A stretch of 64,000 bases of DNA from Lachnospiraceae bacterium (GTDB lineage Bacteria > Bacillota > Clostridia > Lachnospirales > Lachnospiraceae), in contig JABZIV010000004.1 of NCBI GenBank assembly GCA_015258095.1, positions 1-64,000 of the forward strand, read 5' to 3'. Both the position numbers and the translations under genes were made by a program. Under the pieces are notes generated by a model, which worked only from the letters and a program-made list of their open reading frames with translations, had not been told where the DNA came from and searched no databases. Of this stretch, positions 9,165 to 17,746 are shown in pieces; position 1 is the first letter of the stretch, and each line of letters opens with the position of its first letter.

Positions 9165-10940
9165 ATGGAGTCATTACAGGACAAGGAACAGAGAAAAAAA
9201 GGAATTCGCAAATTCTCCCGACCACAGCAGTGCAGAGTCGATCTTTCTCGTCTTGAGTTAGAGAAGCATATCGAAGAGCACATCAATGAAGCAATCACAA
9301 AAAAATGGATAAAAGTCTATTTGCAGGTCAATGTCCGCGGACTATCCGGACGGGTTTGCGGTGCGGAGGCCCTTGCAAGATGGAGCGACCCTAAGTATGG
9401 TTTGATTTATCCGGGAGATTTCATTCCTGTTTTGGAACGCATTAATAAAATACATCTTTTGGATCTCTACGTATTTGAAGAGGTTTGTAAGCGTCTTCAA
9501 GAAAAGAGGGTAAAAAGGGAAGAAGTCTTCCCTGTATCCTTGAATTTTTCACGTTTAGATTTTGATTCGGAAAATCTGATAGAAATACTGGATGAGATTG
9601 TGAATCATTACGGTGTTTCCAAGTCCAACCTGCATATCGAGATTACGGAATCCGTAGTAATGCATAATGAGGAATACATGAAGTTTATGATTCGCTCTCT
9701 GCATGATGCGGGGTATCAGGTCTGGATGGATGATTTCGGTTCGGGATATTCTTCCTTGAATCTTTTAAAGGACTTTGAGTTTGATACCTTTAAAATTGAT
9801 ATGCGTTTTTTGAGTGATATGGGGAAGAAATCCCTGATTATCATTTCTTCCATCCTCTATATGGCAAAGGAAATCGGGATTCATACGGTTGCCGAAGGGG
9901 TGGAGACAGAGGAACAGTATCGTTTTCTAAAACTTGCAGGATGTGAACGAATGCAAGGGTATTATTTTGGCAGACCCGAGCCGATGGAGAACTGGCTTTC
10001 TTCCATGGTGCGGAAAAATGGAGTGGAAACAAGCGAAGAAACGTATCTTTATGACAAGGTGGGTTTGGTCAATATCGTCAGCCCGACTCCTTTTGTCCTG
10101 GATCGATTGGATGAGACGCCGGCAATTTATGGTTTCGAAACCTCACTGCCGATGGCTTTGCTTTTAGAGGAAGAAGGGGAAGTCCGCCATCTGAACTTTA
10201 CAAAGCCTTATATTCAGGTGCTTTCCGCCCTGGGGTATGAGAAAGTATCCGCTTTTCAGGATGTTTTAAACAGTCGAAAAAATGCGTTGGTTGTTACGAT
10301 AAGAGAAGCAATGGATGCAGCCAAAGATTCACTGAGTATTGAGACGATGGATTTTATCTATAAGGGAAACTACTGTCAAGTACAGGCGAGAAGGGCGGCG
10401 GGAAAGAAAGACAGTACGATTTTTATTCTCCGGATTGATATCCTTTCCGATGCGTTCTCTTTCCGGAAACTCAATGATTTGGATGAGGCACTTCGTCCTA
10501 TTTATTCTGTGTATGATGCGGTACTGTATCTGGATTTAAAGAATCATTCTTTCCGTTCCGTCTATAAAACCGGTAAAGATAGAGGGTTGGAAAGTGACCG
10601 GCTCGTAGAGGATATTCTTTCTTATGTGCAGAAGAATGTGTATTCGGAAGATATTGCCCGTTGCACGGATTTTTTAGATCCGGACAAGATGTGGGAAAGG
10701 CTTGAAAAGTCGGAAGAAGGCTATCTGCTTTCCTACTTCAGAGTGAAGGGGAAAAAAGGGAAGTATGTATGGAAACGCTTTACCCTGATTCGTTCCTGTG
10801 AAGAGGATAAAGAACAGAGAGTTGTTTTCGGAATCCATACCCTGAATATGGAGAAGCTTGCGCAGATAAAAGAGGAAACCGAGGTATCTTTACAAGGGGA
10901 AGAGGAGGGGAATTCGGATGAAGCGGATTTCTTTAAGTAA
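9165..10940 (+). CDS. EAL-domain cyclic di-GMP phosphodiesterase
   Basis: A 591-residue protein. The EAL domain occupies about residues 30-285 and keeps the residues needed for activity: EALARW, NFS, the Glu of EITES, DDFGSGYSSL, FKID, and AEGVET. No GGDEF domain precedes it. The remaining ~300 residues are not recognised with certainty; they look like a divergent sensory region (PAS-like folds are possible). It should linearise c-di-GMP to pGpG. It converges on the Tad pilus operon and overlaps its last gene by 8 bp at the 3' ends, so an influence on surface appendages is a reasonable inference but not shown. Confidence 0.92.
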   Translation: MESLQDKEQRKKGIRKFSRPQQCRVDLSRLELEKHIEEHINEAITKKWIKVYLQVNVRGLSGRVCGAEALARWSDPKYGLIYPGDFIPVLERINKIHLLDLYVFEEVCKRLQEKRVKREEVFPVSLNFSRLDFDSENLIEILDEIVNHYGVSKSNLHIEITESVVMHNEEYMKFMIRSLHDAGYQVWMDDFGSGYSSLNLLKDFEFDTFKIDMRFLSDMGKKSLIIISSILYMAKEIGIHTVAEGVETEEQYRFLKLAGCERMQGYYFGRPEPMENWLSSMVRKNGVETSEETYLYDKVGLVNIVSPTPFVLDRLDETPAIYGFETSLPMALLLEEEGEVRHLNFTKPYIQVLSALGYEKVSAFQDVLNSRKNALVVTIREAMDAAKDSLSIETMDFIYKGNYCQVQARRAAGKKDSTIFILRIDILSDAFSFRKLNDLDEALRPIYSVYDAVLYLDLKNHSFRSVYKTGKDRGLESDRLVEDILSYVQKNVYSEDIARCTDFLDPDKMWERLEKSEEGYLLSYFRVKGKKGKYVWKRFTLIRSCEEDKEQRVVFGIHTLNMEKLAQIKEETEVSLQGEEEGNSDEADFFK

Positions 10941-12042
10941 AGATATCCAAAAGCCCGTAAAGTAGAATTGCCGCTTCGATGAGAATCACGAAGGGAAGAT
11001 AGTCTATCAGTACGGCAGCTCCTTTCCAGGCGTACAGGATTGCAGGAAATAGAATCATAAGGATAAGGCAGAGAAAGAGTTTCTTTTTTCCGGCACTTAT
11101 CCTTTTTTTGTATTCCGGAGAAGTCGATTTCAGAAAAGAAAGCTTAGAGAGGGGCTTCTTTCTGCTTACTTTCTTTTCGGGAGGAGGAGAAAGGGTAGGG
11201 GAATCCGCCTTTTTCTCTTGCTCATCCTCTATCTTTTTGTTTGCTTCCAGGTAGTCGTCGTATTTTAAGCCGGATAAGTCAAATTCAGTCCCTACCGGGG
11301 AAGGGGGCTTCGGGATGCGTTCTTCGGCTTTAGGGAAAAGGCAATTCTCCTCCGTGATTTCGGGGAGAACTTCTTCCATAACTTTCCTTTTTTCCGTATC
11401 AGGGGAGTGAAGTCCGCTTTCGTACGGGTTTAGTCTGGAGTTAATAGAGTATTCCCTTTTGACGGAAGAGCTTGTGTCCGCTTCCGTCTTTTTATGCGCG
11501 TGAAGAAGCATAAGAATTCGATTTAGTTGTATCTGCTTTTTTTTCTTCTCTTGTTGCAAGAAGAAGGCGGCAAGGATGGCGGATTCGTCGCTCGTATCGA
11601 CGTGGTCAAAGATAAAGTCCGCGATGTCTCCGATGGCGTGTTCCACTGCATCTTCCTGGGAAGGAATCAGGGGAAAGAGGAAGCGACAATTCTCCGGATC
11701 GTATATGATTTCTTCGGTTTGCAGTCCCAGAAGGGAGGGAGAAAGTAGATATTCCTCTAAGTTTAGGAAGGTATCTCGAATTGACTCGAAAAGGGCGAGA
11801 ATATGCCGGAGGTGCATTCGCTTATCGGAAAAGTAATCCACCATTCTTTCAAAAGGGGAGAAGTTGTACTGGAAGATATTTTCCTCTTCCTCCTGAATCA
11901 GACGGAAGGGTAGAGTTCCGGGAATCTGACACTGTTGCATGATCCTTTGCTCATGGCTTTCTTCTTTCCAAATTCCTTTATGCAGGTAGAGATAGCTGTG
12001 TGATACGGTTTTTTCGATGTTAAGAAGATGCTGTTCCATCAC
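10933..12042 (-). CDS. DUF6382-type protein of the Tad locus
   Basis: A 369-residue protein, last gene of the minus-strand Tad operon. The N-terminal ~190 residues form a globular cytoplasmic domain resembling the DUF6382 family found with Tad pilus genes in Clostridia. A charged proline-rich linker (about 195-300) and two hydrophobic helices at the C-terminus follow. Family members often carry a C-terminal FHA domain; none is visible here, where membrane helices take its place. The start (12042, or Met2 at 12039) overlaps the upstream small gene by about 20 bp, indicating coupling. Its role in pilus function is unknown. Confidence 0.65.
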   Translation of the reverse strand: MMEQHLLNIEKTVSHSYLYLHKGIWKEESHEQRIMQQCQIPGTLPFRLIQEEEENIFQYNFSPFERMVDYFSDKRMHLRHILALFESIRDTFLNLEEYLLSPSLLGLQTEEIIYDPENCRFLFPLIPSQEDAVEHAIGDIADFIFDHVDTSDESAILAAFFLQQEKKKKQIQLNRILMLLHAHKKTEADTSSSVKREYSINSRLNPYESGLHSPDTEKRKVMEEVLPEITEENCLFPKAEERIPKPPSPVGTEFDLSGLKYDDYLEANKKIEDEQEKKADSPTLSPPPEKKVSRKKPLSKLSFLKSTSPEYKKRISAGKKKLFLCLILMILFPAILYAWKGAAVLIDYLPFVILIEAAILLYGLLDIFT

Positions 12043-12274
12043 TGTTCCTTTCTTTTTTACGGAGGAGGTCTTCTACAACGGAAAACAGCCGTGTATAGAA
12101 TTCCGCTTTATAGATTTCTTTATTTTTTCCCAGACGATGGCTGTCGAGTTCTATTCGGTAGGCAGCTTCGCTTCTCTCCTTTACTGTATTGTGCAGGAAC
12201 AGAGTGGTTTGCAGAAGTAAGACAATGCAGACAAAACTGACAAACAGTACAATCGTAGTTTCAATACTGTGCAT
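12020..12274 (-). CDS. Small pseudopilin-like (TadE-like) membrane protein
   Basis: An 84-residue protein preceded by AAAGGAAT. It begins MHSIETTIVLFV: a nearly leaderless hydrophobic helix with a Glu at position 5, the layout of TadE/TadF and pseudopilins, followed by a charged helical tail. It lies between a prepilin peptidase and the DUF6382 gene. The sequence is too short for a firm family assignment; a minor pilin of the Tad system is the best reading. Confidence 0.55.
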   Translation of the reverse strand: MHSIETTIVLFVSFVCIVLLLQTTLFLHNTVKERSEAAYRIELDSHRLGKNKEIYKAEFYTRLFSVVEDLLRKKERNSDGTASS

Positions 12275-12286
12275 GGTATTCCTTTC

Positions 12287-12790
12287 TTATTTTGCCAGAG
12301 GGCATAATTGCCATAAAAAATAGAGTCCCGCCGGGAGAAAACAGGGAAGAAACGGGAAAGCAATGTTCCGCCGCCTTTTCTTTTTCCCGATGAGGAAGAG
12401 GCAGAACAAGATGGATACAATGCCGGAACAGAAGAGGCCGCTTAGAAAAAAGAAGAAAAAGCTGCGATAATTCAGATATAGAGAGGTGGAGAGAAGGAAG
12501 AGACTGTCTCCCATGCCGAGAGCGTTTTCCGTGCGCTTAGAGAAATAGCAGAGAAACAAAGAGAGAAGGAGAGGATAGAACGTATATAGGAAGGAAAGAG
12601 TGAACTGAAAAGGAGTATGAAAGAAATGTTCCCATAGAGAGAAGAGAAAAAAGGGAATACCGCTAAGGAGAAAAAGAAGCAGGAAACGCCCGGAAAGCGC
12701 TTTGTTTCGGATATCCCGGAAGATGGCGAGGAAAAAGAAAATAAAATAGACTATGGTTTTTGTAGTTTCTATGAGTAGAACGGGACGCAT
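12287..12790 (-). CDS. A24-type prepilin peptidase (second copy of the locus)
   Basis: The open frame runs up to 12919, but ATG 12790 has a GGAGGT site directly before it and gives a 167-residue membrane protein starting MRPVLLIETTK. The two catalytic aspartates of the A24 aspartic protease family are seen in IFRDIRNKALSG (near the first cytoplasmic loop) and GMGDSLF (the GxGD motif). Several hydrophobic helices follow and the Cys-containing N-terminal methylase domain of long prepilin peptidases is absent, as in TadV/CpaA. It would cleave leaders from Flp1, TadE-like and related precursors. A different A24 protein is the first gene of the same operon. Confidence 0.8.
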   Translation of the reverse strand: MRPVLLIETTKTIVYFIFFFLAIFRDIRNKALSGRFLLLFLLSGIPFFLFSLWEHFFHTPFQFTLSFLYTFYPLLLSLFLCYFSKRTENALGMGDSLFLLSTSLYLNYRSFFFFFLSGLFCSGIVSILFCLFLIGKKKRRRNIAFPFLPCFLPAGLYFLWQLCPLAK

Positions 12791-12868
12791 TTTACCTCCA
12801 TCATTTTTGAACTTACTTCCTTTTTTTCGTAATGTAAATAGGGACATCTCATACGGAGTAAAGCTTCG

Positions 12869-12956
12869 TTTCCGTAGCGCGGACAAGGGTGTCTCTTGTT
12901 GGCAGAATTGATACTGCAATCAGTGTTAGTTTCCGCAGCGCGGACAGGGGTGTCTC
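12869..12956 (-). repeat. 27-bp duplicated fragment at the 3' end of the TadE-like gene
   Basis: Bases 12930-12956 (encoding the end of the TadE-like protein, RHPCPRCGN) recur at 12869-12895 with two mismatches, just downstream of its stop. The downstream copy would read RHPCPRYGN but lies out of frame by one base, so it looks like a vestige of an extra module. Confidence 0.85.
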
Positions 12957-13726
12957 CCTTCTTCCAGTGCTTGGCTAAGAGGGATTTCATGGACGGAAGC
13001 ACGCATGGCAGGGCAGTCCGTGCTGCTATGATAACGTCTTCCGGATTCCGTGTAGTAGCAGACGGAATCATTTATACCGGGGTTACAGGCTTTGCAGGGG
13101 CTAAACTTTCCTCCGTACTTGGCCGTACTTCCATCGATTCTTCGCGGAGTGGAACGGATAAATTCGTTGGAGATGTAAGTACAGTCCTTGCTCTTATGGT
13201 AGACTTTGGACGGTCCATCCACGACGAATACTTTCTCTTCTTCCTCCCCTTCCTTTTCGTCCGCATCTTTCTCCCAACGCGCACCCGGTACGCCAATCCA
13301 GGCTCTTCGGTGGGCAATCATTTCCTGATAAATGGACTTTTTATTCAGTATGGAGAGGGGAATACATTCTTCGTATTCCAGGTCCAGAAGGATGTCGTCT
13401 TTTGTGACATGGGATTTCCATGCTCGCGTGTTGCACATCCCGTCTCTGTCCAGTTCTGCGGGAAGAACGAGATCTTCCAGTACGGTTTCTCCAACCGTTA
13501 AAACGGTTTCAATCTGAGGAACGTCGTTTAGTTCTGTTTTGGAAAGGCCATAATGCTCGAGATATTTATACATACTGAGGTATCTTGCGTTCTTCTCAAG
13601 AAGACAGGAGATCTTTATGCTTCTGTTCAGAATCAGAAGAGGGGTCATCAGCATAATCATAGAAAGCAGAAACAGGCTTAGAGAGAAGGAGGCTTCCACG
13701 GTGATAGAAGCGGAATGGGATTTCAT
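12926..13726 (-). CDS. TadE-like pilus subunit with two HxxxC...CxxC modules
   Basis: ATG 13726 (behind AAAGGAG, 10 bp after the DUF5702 stop) gives 266 residues; the open frame upstream to 13786 lacks a site. The N-terminus SASITVEASFSLSLFLLS is the classic TadE/TadF prepilin-like helix with Glu after the cleavage region. A hydrophilic domain of ~130 residues and an acidic linker follow. The C-terminus carries two modules, about 175-215 and 231-266, each with YHxSxDC at the front and PCxxCxN at the end, resembling the small predicted Zn-binding Cys/His tails seen on some secreted nucleases and on Ada. As a minor pilin it would be displayed outside the membrane. Metal binding is inferred, not shown. 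Confidence 0.75.
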   Translation of the reverse strand: MKSHSASITVEASFSLSLFLLSMIMLMTPLLILNRSIKISCLLEKNARYLSMYKYLEHYGLSKTELNDVPQIETVLTVGETVLEDLVLPAELDRDGMCNTRAWKSHVTKDDILLDLEYEECIPLSILNKKSIYQEMIAHRRAWIGVPGARWEKDADEKEGEEEEKVFVVDGPSKVYHKSKDCTYISNEFIRSTPRRIDGSTAKYGGKFSPCKACNPGINDSVCYYTESGRRYHSSTDCPAMRASVHEIPLSQALEEGRHPCPRCGN

Positions 13727-13736
13727 AGAAACTCCT

Positions 13737-15779
13737 TTAATGAGAGAGATTCTTGTATTTGTAGTCGGAGTGAAGCAGGTTTTCATAACGGGCCTTTCCG
13801 GGATTGATGCCCAGCATTTCCAGAAAACCCTGGTGATAAAGACTGTGGCGGGAGCTTATCTTTGCATCGGTAGATAGAAAGTAGAGACAATTTTTGATTT
13901 GGAAGGCAGACTCTTTCTCTTTTACCGTCGTTCGGATGTTTTTCTCCATGAGAAATAGCATGGCGCTGTTGATTTTGTCTTGGGAAAGGATCCCCTTCGA
14001 GAACAGGGAGGCGCGTAGATAATCTGTATAAGATAAACCGCTTTGCACTTCGCTCTTCGCACCGCTAGTCAGTTGATTCAGAAAATCAAGAAGATGGTCA
14101 ACGGAAACTTCCCAGGAGGGCAGAGTATGCATTAAAGGCACACGCTCGTCATTTAAGAGGTGTTTCACGTCCAGAAGAGACTGGGCAAATGCCCAAATGC
14201 CGATGACAAAGCTGCAAAAAACGGCAATCACAACGGGATTGGCACTAACGGCAAGGAAGCTTGTGACAAATTCGACAACGGCTTGCCTTTTTTCCGTACT
14301 GCTCATGATATGGATAAAGTTCATGGCTTCTCGAAAGGCTAGAAGAGAGGCGACTTGCGCCGACAGGTTTTCGTAATCACTTTTTTTCCCGTGAAGAAGG
14401 TATTCCACTTCCAGTCCACGGGCGTTGCTGTAGGGAATCGTATCTCCCGTTTCCGTTTTATGATAGGAATGGAAGTAGCGTAGACTGTATTCTCCCAAAA
14501 ATCCGATCTGTACGGGATTTGCGGAAGTACCTGCGGAAAAAAGCGGAGAGCTGTAGGCTTCCGTATTATCGGGGAATTCTTTTCCTTCGGGGAGCAGGAG
14601 CTCGAGAAGCTTCTTTTTCCCAAGTGTACGGAATTGTTCAAGGATGCGTTTGTTCTTTTTGTTAATGCTGGTTGTGCCTTCTCCATAGACGGGTACAGAG
14701 AAAGACTGCCAGGAGCTACTTGTAGATGCATAAAAGGCTGCAATTTCTTCTTGTAATCCATCTTCTTCATCATGAGATCCTCCGGTATGATCTTCTTTAT
14801 CCTTTCTGCGACGGGCACGCTCTTTTTGAACATACTCGTTAAACTCTTTTACACTCTCTTCTATGGCGGTAATGGTCGGAATGAGACTTTCACATTGCGC
14901 GGGAAAGGCATCTATTTTTATTCGAATCTTACCGCCTGTGCTTAGATAGTCGTCATAACTTTTTAGTTGTGCTTCGATTGCCGCTATGCCGTCCTCTTCC
15001 AGATTTGGCTTCTCCGCTTCGAATGCGGAACGGAGTTCTTCCACCTTTTCTTTTAAAAGCTCTGCACGTTTGTCATAGCACTCCACTTTGTGTTTTAACT
15101 GCTGTAGTTTTCCTCTTAAAGTGGAGGAAAAGTGGAGAAATAAGTTCGCATCATGCTCTTCCAGTCGTTGTTGTGCTCTACGATGGAGAGAAACGGCATC
15201 TTTACAGAAGCGGTCTATATCGTTCAGGCAGTCTTCCAGATATTCCACTTCTTTATGATTTAAAGCATACTTTTCCTGTAGTCTTTGCATGCTCTCCGCT
15301 TCTTTTTCTTTTTTGGATACTTCGGATAGAAGGGCGGGGATATCCGTTCCGTTTTCTTTTCTACCGAAGTATTCGATACTGTCTTTCGCAAGAAGAGACG
15401 GCATATATTCCAGAATCTCTTCTTCAAGATGATTGTTTTCCGTAAGGAGTCCTTTCTTCGAAAAGGAAAAATCGTCTTTGTCTACCTGCATGGGGAACAG
15501 ATTTCTAGCCTCTTTGTAAGGGCGTATGTAATTTTCCAGTTCCTCTTTCAGCAGAGCTTCGTCTCTATATTCCAGTGCATAAATACGGTAGTTTTCCCAA
15601 AGAGGCCTATGAAACTCCGAAAAGAGGGATTCCATGGCGCTGTTTAAGGCGGTTTGCATATAATACTTTTGTGCGGATGTTCTTGCAGCTTCCGTAATCG
15701 TGAGGATCATTGCGGCAATCAGCACAAAGCTAAGGGAAAGGAATACCGTAATGGAAGCGGGGCTTGATTTTTTTGTCAT
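13737..15779 (-). CDS. DUF5702 domain protein of the Tad locus
   Basis: A 680-residue protein from ATG 15779 (AAAAGGA site; the frame is open to 15848 without a better start). It begins MTKKSSPASITVFLSLSFVL, a TadE/TadG-like N-terminal helix, then a long extracytoplasmic part with predicted coiled coils (about 150-330), and a further hydrophobic segment at about 505-530. DUF5702 proteins occur beside Flp1 and TadE genes in Clostridia and are probably large pseudopilin/TadG-like components. Placed between Flp1 and the Cys-module TadE-like gene, it likely contributes to pilus assembly or its tip. Enzymatic motifs were not seen. Confidence 0.75.
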   Translation of the reverse strand: MTKKSSPASITVFLSLSFVLIAAMILTITEAARTSAQKYYMQTALNSAMESLFSEFHRPLWENYRIYALEYRDEALLKEELENYIRPYKEARNLFPMQVDKDDFSFSKKGLLTENNHLEEEILEYMPSLLAKDSIEYFGRKENGTDIPALLSEVSKKEKEAESMQRLQEKYALNHKEVEYLEDCLNDIDRFCKDAVSLHRRAQQRLEEHDANLFLHFSSTLRGKLQQLKHKVECYDKRAELLKEKVEELRSAFEAEKPNLEEDGIAAIEAQLKSYDDYLSTGGKIRIKIDAFPAQCESLIPTITAIEESVKEFNEYVQKERARRRKDKEDHTGGSHDEEDGLQEEIAAFYASTSSSWQSFSVPVYGEGTTSINKKNKRILEQFRTLGKKKLLELLLPEGKEFPDNTEAYSSPLFSAGTSANPVQIGFLGEYSLRYFHSYHKTETGDTIPYSNARGLEVEYLLHGKKSDYENLSAQVASLLAFREAMNFIHIMSSTEKRQAVVEFVTSFLAVSANPVVIAVFCSFVIGIWAFAQSLLDVKHLLNDERVPLMHTLPSWEVSVDHLLDFLNQLTSGAKSEVQSGLSYTDYLRASLFSKGILSQDKINSAMLFLMEKNIRTTVKEKESAFQIKNCLYFLSTDAKISSRHSLYHQGFLEMLGINPGKARYENLLHSDYKYKNLSH

Positions 15780-15869
15780 GATTTTTCCTTTTCGCAGAAG
15801 TTCAGGTGGAAAGCAGTATCGCTTGTGATATGGAACCGTATCGGACACGCGATAGGAAACGGAAAAGAC

Positions 15870-16109
15870 TTAGATATTTTTAGCGTTGGTTTCGATCTTC
15901 TTTAGAATATCGTTTAAGACCCTTTGAATTCTGTCTTTAAAGATGACGACGAGAGAGATTAGAACGACGATAATCAGTACCATCTCGATAGTTCCCAGGG
16001 CATCATTTTGTGTGAGCAAAGCTTTTCTCTTTTTCTTGCAGTTTTCCAGACGGGTAAAGAGAAACGCGTCGAAATGATACTGTAGTGACGAGAGTTTTGT
16101 TTGTAACAT
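15870..16109 (-). CDS. Flp1-type pilin precursor
   Basis: A 79-residue prepilin with a strong AAGGAGG site before ATG 16109. A long basic leader of ~38 residues ends at ALG, where cleavage by a prepilin peptidase is expected, followed by TIEMVLIIVVLISLVVIF, the hydrophobic helix with the conserved Glu of Flp/TadA-associated pilins. The mature protein would be only ~41 residues, in line with Flp1-like family members in Firmicutes. It is the likely main subunit of the fibre built by TadA, TadB and TadC encoded upstream. The strong site fits high expression. Confidence 0.85.
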   Translation of the reverse strand: MLQTKLSSLQYHFDAFLFTRLENCKKKRKALLTQNDALGTIEMVLIIVVLISLVVIFKDRIQRVLNDILKKIETNAKNI

Positions 16110-16284
16110 AAGAACCTCCTTTTTGAGTTGTGTTTAGGAAACGGATTTATTACAAGATGGGAGAAGAATCGTTGTTTTTCGTCTTTACCCATCGTAATAA
16201 CGAAATAGTAAAAAGAATGAAAAAATAAGATAGAAAAGAGAAAGAAGCGGAAACGAAACGGGAATGAAACGGGAAGTCGATATT

Positions 16285-17709
16285 CTAGGACAGGGATTGC
16301 ATGGCGGGATAAAGAATCATTAGCATGATGATGGAAAGTTGCATGAAGAGGGGAAGGAGGAGTTTGGTTCCGGCTTCTTCTCCAAGTCTTTTTGCGGTGG
16401 CTTTTCGTGTTTCAAAGGCTTCCTCCATCTCGACTTGCAGTTGTGTCCTGAGATGCTTACTTCCGTTTTTTCGGTTTTGTTCTATGACACTAATCAGTTT
16501 ATTGTAAGGACGTAAAGCGATTCTTCTTTGAAAAGCCAGATAGGCTTCGCCTTCAGAAACATTGCTTTTTAGCTGATTCAAGAGGGTACCGAGTTCGTCA
16601 TAGAGAGGGTGATTTTCTATGCCGCAGTGTGCAAGGAGATAGCTGTATTGCCTGCTGATTTCCGAGAAGGCGTTGCGAAGAGAGAGGCCTGCACCGAGAT
16701 AGACGACTAATTTGGAAACCAATTCGGAATAGTCCAGTGTCAAGGAAATTTCTCTTCGCTTTGCAAGTTCTTTCTTTTCTTCTTTTTCTTTTAAGGGAAG
16801 CAGAAAAGCAATCAAGAGACCGAGAAAGGGGATATAGAGATACTTACTGCTTTTTTTCTCGCTGAATCGAATCTGATGACCGCGAATTTCTTTGGGGAGA
16901 CAGAGTTCTTCCGCGCTTCGATTATCTTGATTCAGAAGGAAGATGCTTTTTTGCAGAGCGTCCCTAAGGCTTTCCAAAGAAGTCTTTTCTTCAGGAAGGA
17001 TGCGGATGGGGAAAGTATAAGTGGGAGAGCTGTAGAGATAGTCGTCTGTTGTGCCGAAATAGTTTTCCAAATCGGCATCCTCCTTGTTTTCTTTTTCTGT
17101 ATGAATATAGGTACTAAGCTTTAACTCCAGCTCACCTTCCAAGATTTGCTTTTCATTCAGCATTTCGTGGTGAATTTTCCCTTTTTCTTCCAGGATGGCA
17201 CGATAAGAGAGGATTTGTTCCAGATGATCTTCTACGCTCCATTTTTCTTTGCCGTTAAAGAGAGCGGTAGGAGAAAAAGACCAGGAAGCTTTTATATTTT
17301 CCTTCTGAAAGTATGTGGGAAGATGTAAGGAAGTTTTAACGGCGTCTAAACTTTCTTCTTCGGAGAGAATGATACTTTCCACTTGTTCGTGTAGTTTTGA
17401 GAAAAGAGCATCCGCTTCGGATTTACTGTAAAGGCGTGGAGAAACGGTCACTTCTAGCGTTTCCTTTTTCTTCGGAGATAGGCCTTCTACCTGTATCGGA
17501 AGAGAGTATTCCGCTCCGCCGATGTCTTCTCTCTTTAGGATATAGCCTTTCTGAATATGGCTTTCTTCCTGTGCATTCAGAAAGCACAGGGCGGCAAGGC
17601 ATAAAGAGAGAATTACAATCCCTACTTGTTTTTTTAGGAGTGATTTTTCCGTATTCTGAAAGAAATGACGGATTTTGTGGAAATAAAGGGAAAAGAGAGA
17701 GTTTTTCAT
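16285..17709 (-). CDS. TadC-like type II secretion F-domain protein with extracytoplasmic N-domain
   Basis: A 474-residue protein. I use ATG 17709 (MKNSLFSLY); the frame is open to TTG 17778 but that would overlap tadB. One helix at about 28-45 is followed by a ~240-residue extracytoplasmic domain (GYILKREDIGG, YSKSEADALF), another helix at about 290-310, and a C-terminal GspF/TadC-like part with SELVSKLVVYLGAGLSLRNAF and a last helix near the end. Lachnospiraceae Tad loci commonly have this extra N-domain before the F-domain; its role is unknown. It should form the inner-membrane platform with TadB. The 175-bp gap to the Flp1 gene holds no recognised site. Confidence 0.8.
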   Translation of the reverse strand: MKNSLFSLYFHKIRHFFQNTEKSLLKKQVGIVILSLCLAALCFLNAQEESHIQKGYILKREDIGGAEYSLPIQVEGLSPKKKETLEVTVSPRLYSKSEADALFSKLHEQVESIILSEEESLDAVKTSLHLPTYFQKENIKASWSFSPTALFNGKEKWSVEDHLEQILSYRAILEEKGKIHHEMLNEKQILEGELELKLSTYIHTEKENKEDADLENYFGTTDDYLYSSPTYTFPIRILPEEKTSLESLRDALQKSIFLLNQDNRSAEELCLPKEIRGHQIRFSEKKSSKYLYIPFLGLLIAFLLPLKEKEEKKELAKRREISLTLDYSELVSKLVVYLGAGLSLRNAFSEISRQYSYLLAHCGIENHPLYDELGTLLNQLKSNVSEGEAYLAFQRRIALRPYNKLISVIEQNRKNGSKHLRTQLQVEMEEAFETRKATAKRLGEEAGTKLLLPLFMQLSIIMLMILYPAMQSLS

Positions 17710-17746
17710 AGGGATACCTAAAGAGAAAAAACGGAAATTCCGGAAG

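Noticed and set aside
12896..13501. 201-codon plus-strand frame opposite the TadE-like gene
   Set aside because: It is antisense to a gene with clear TadE features and good ribosome-binding site; no independent support.
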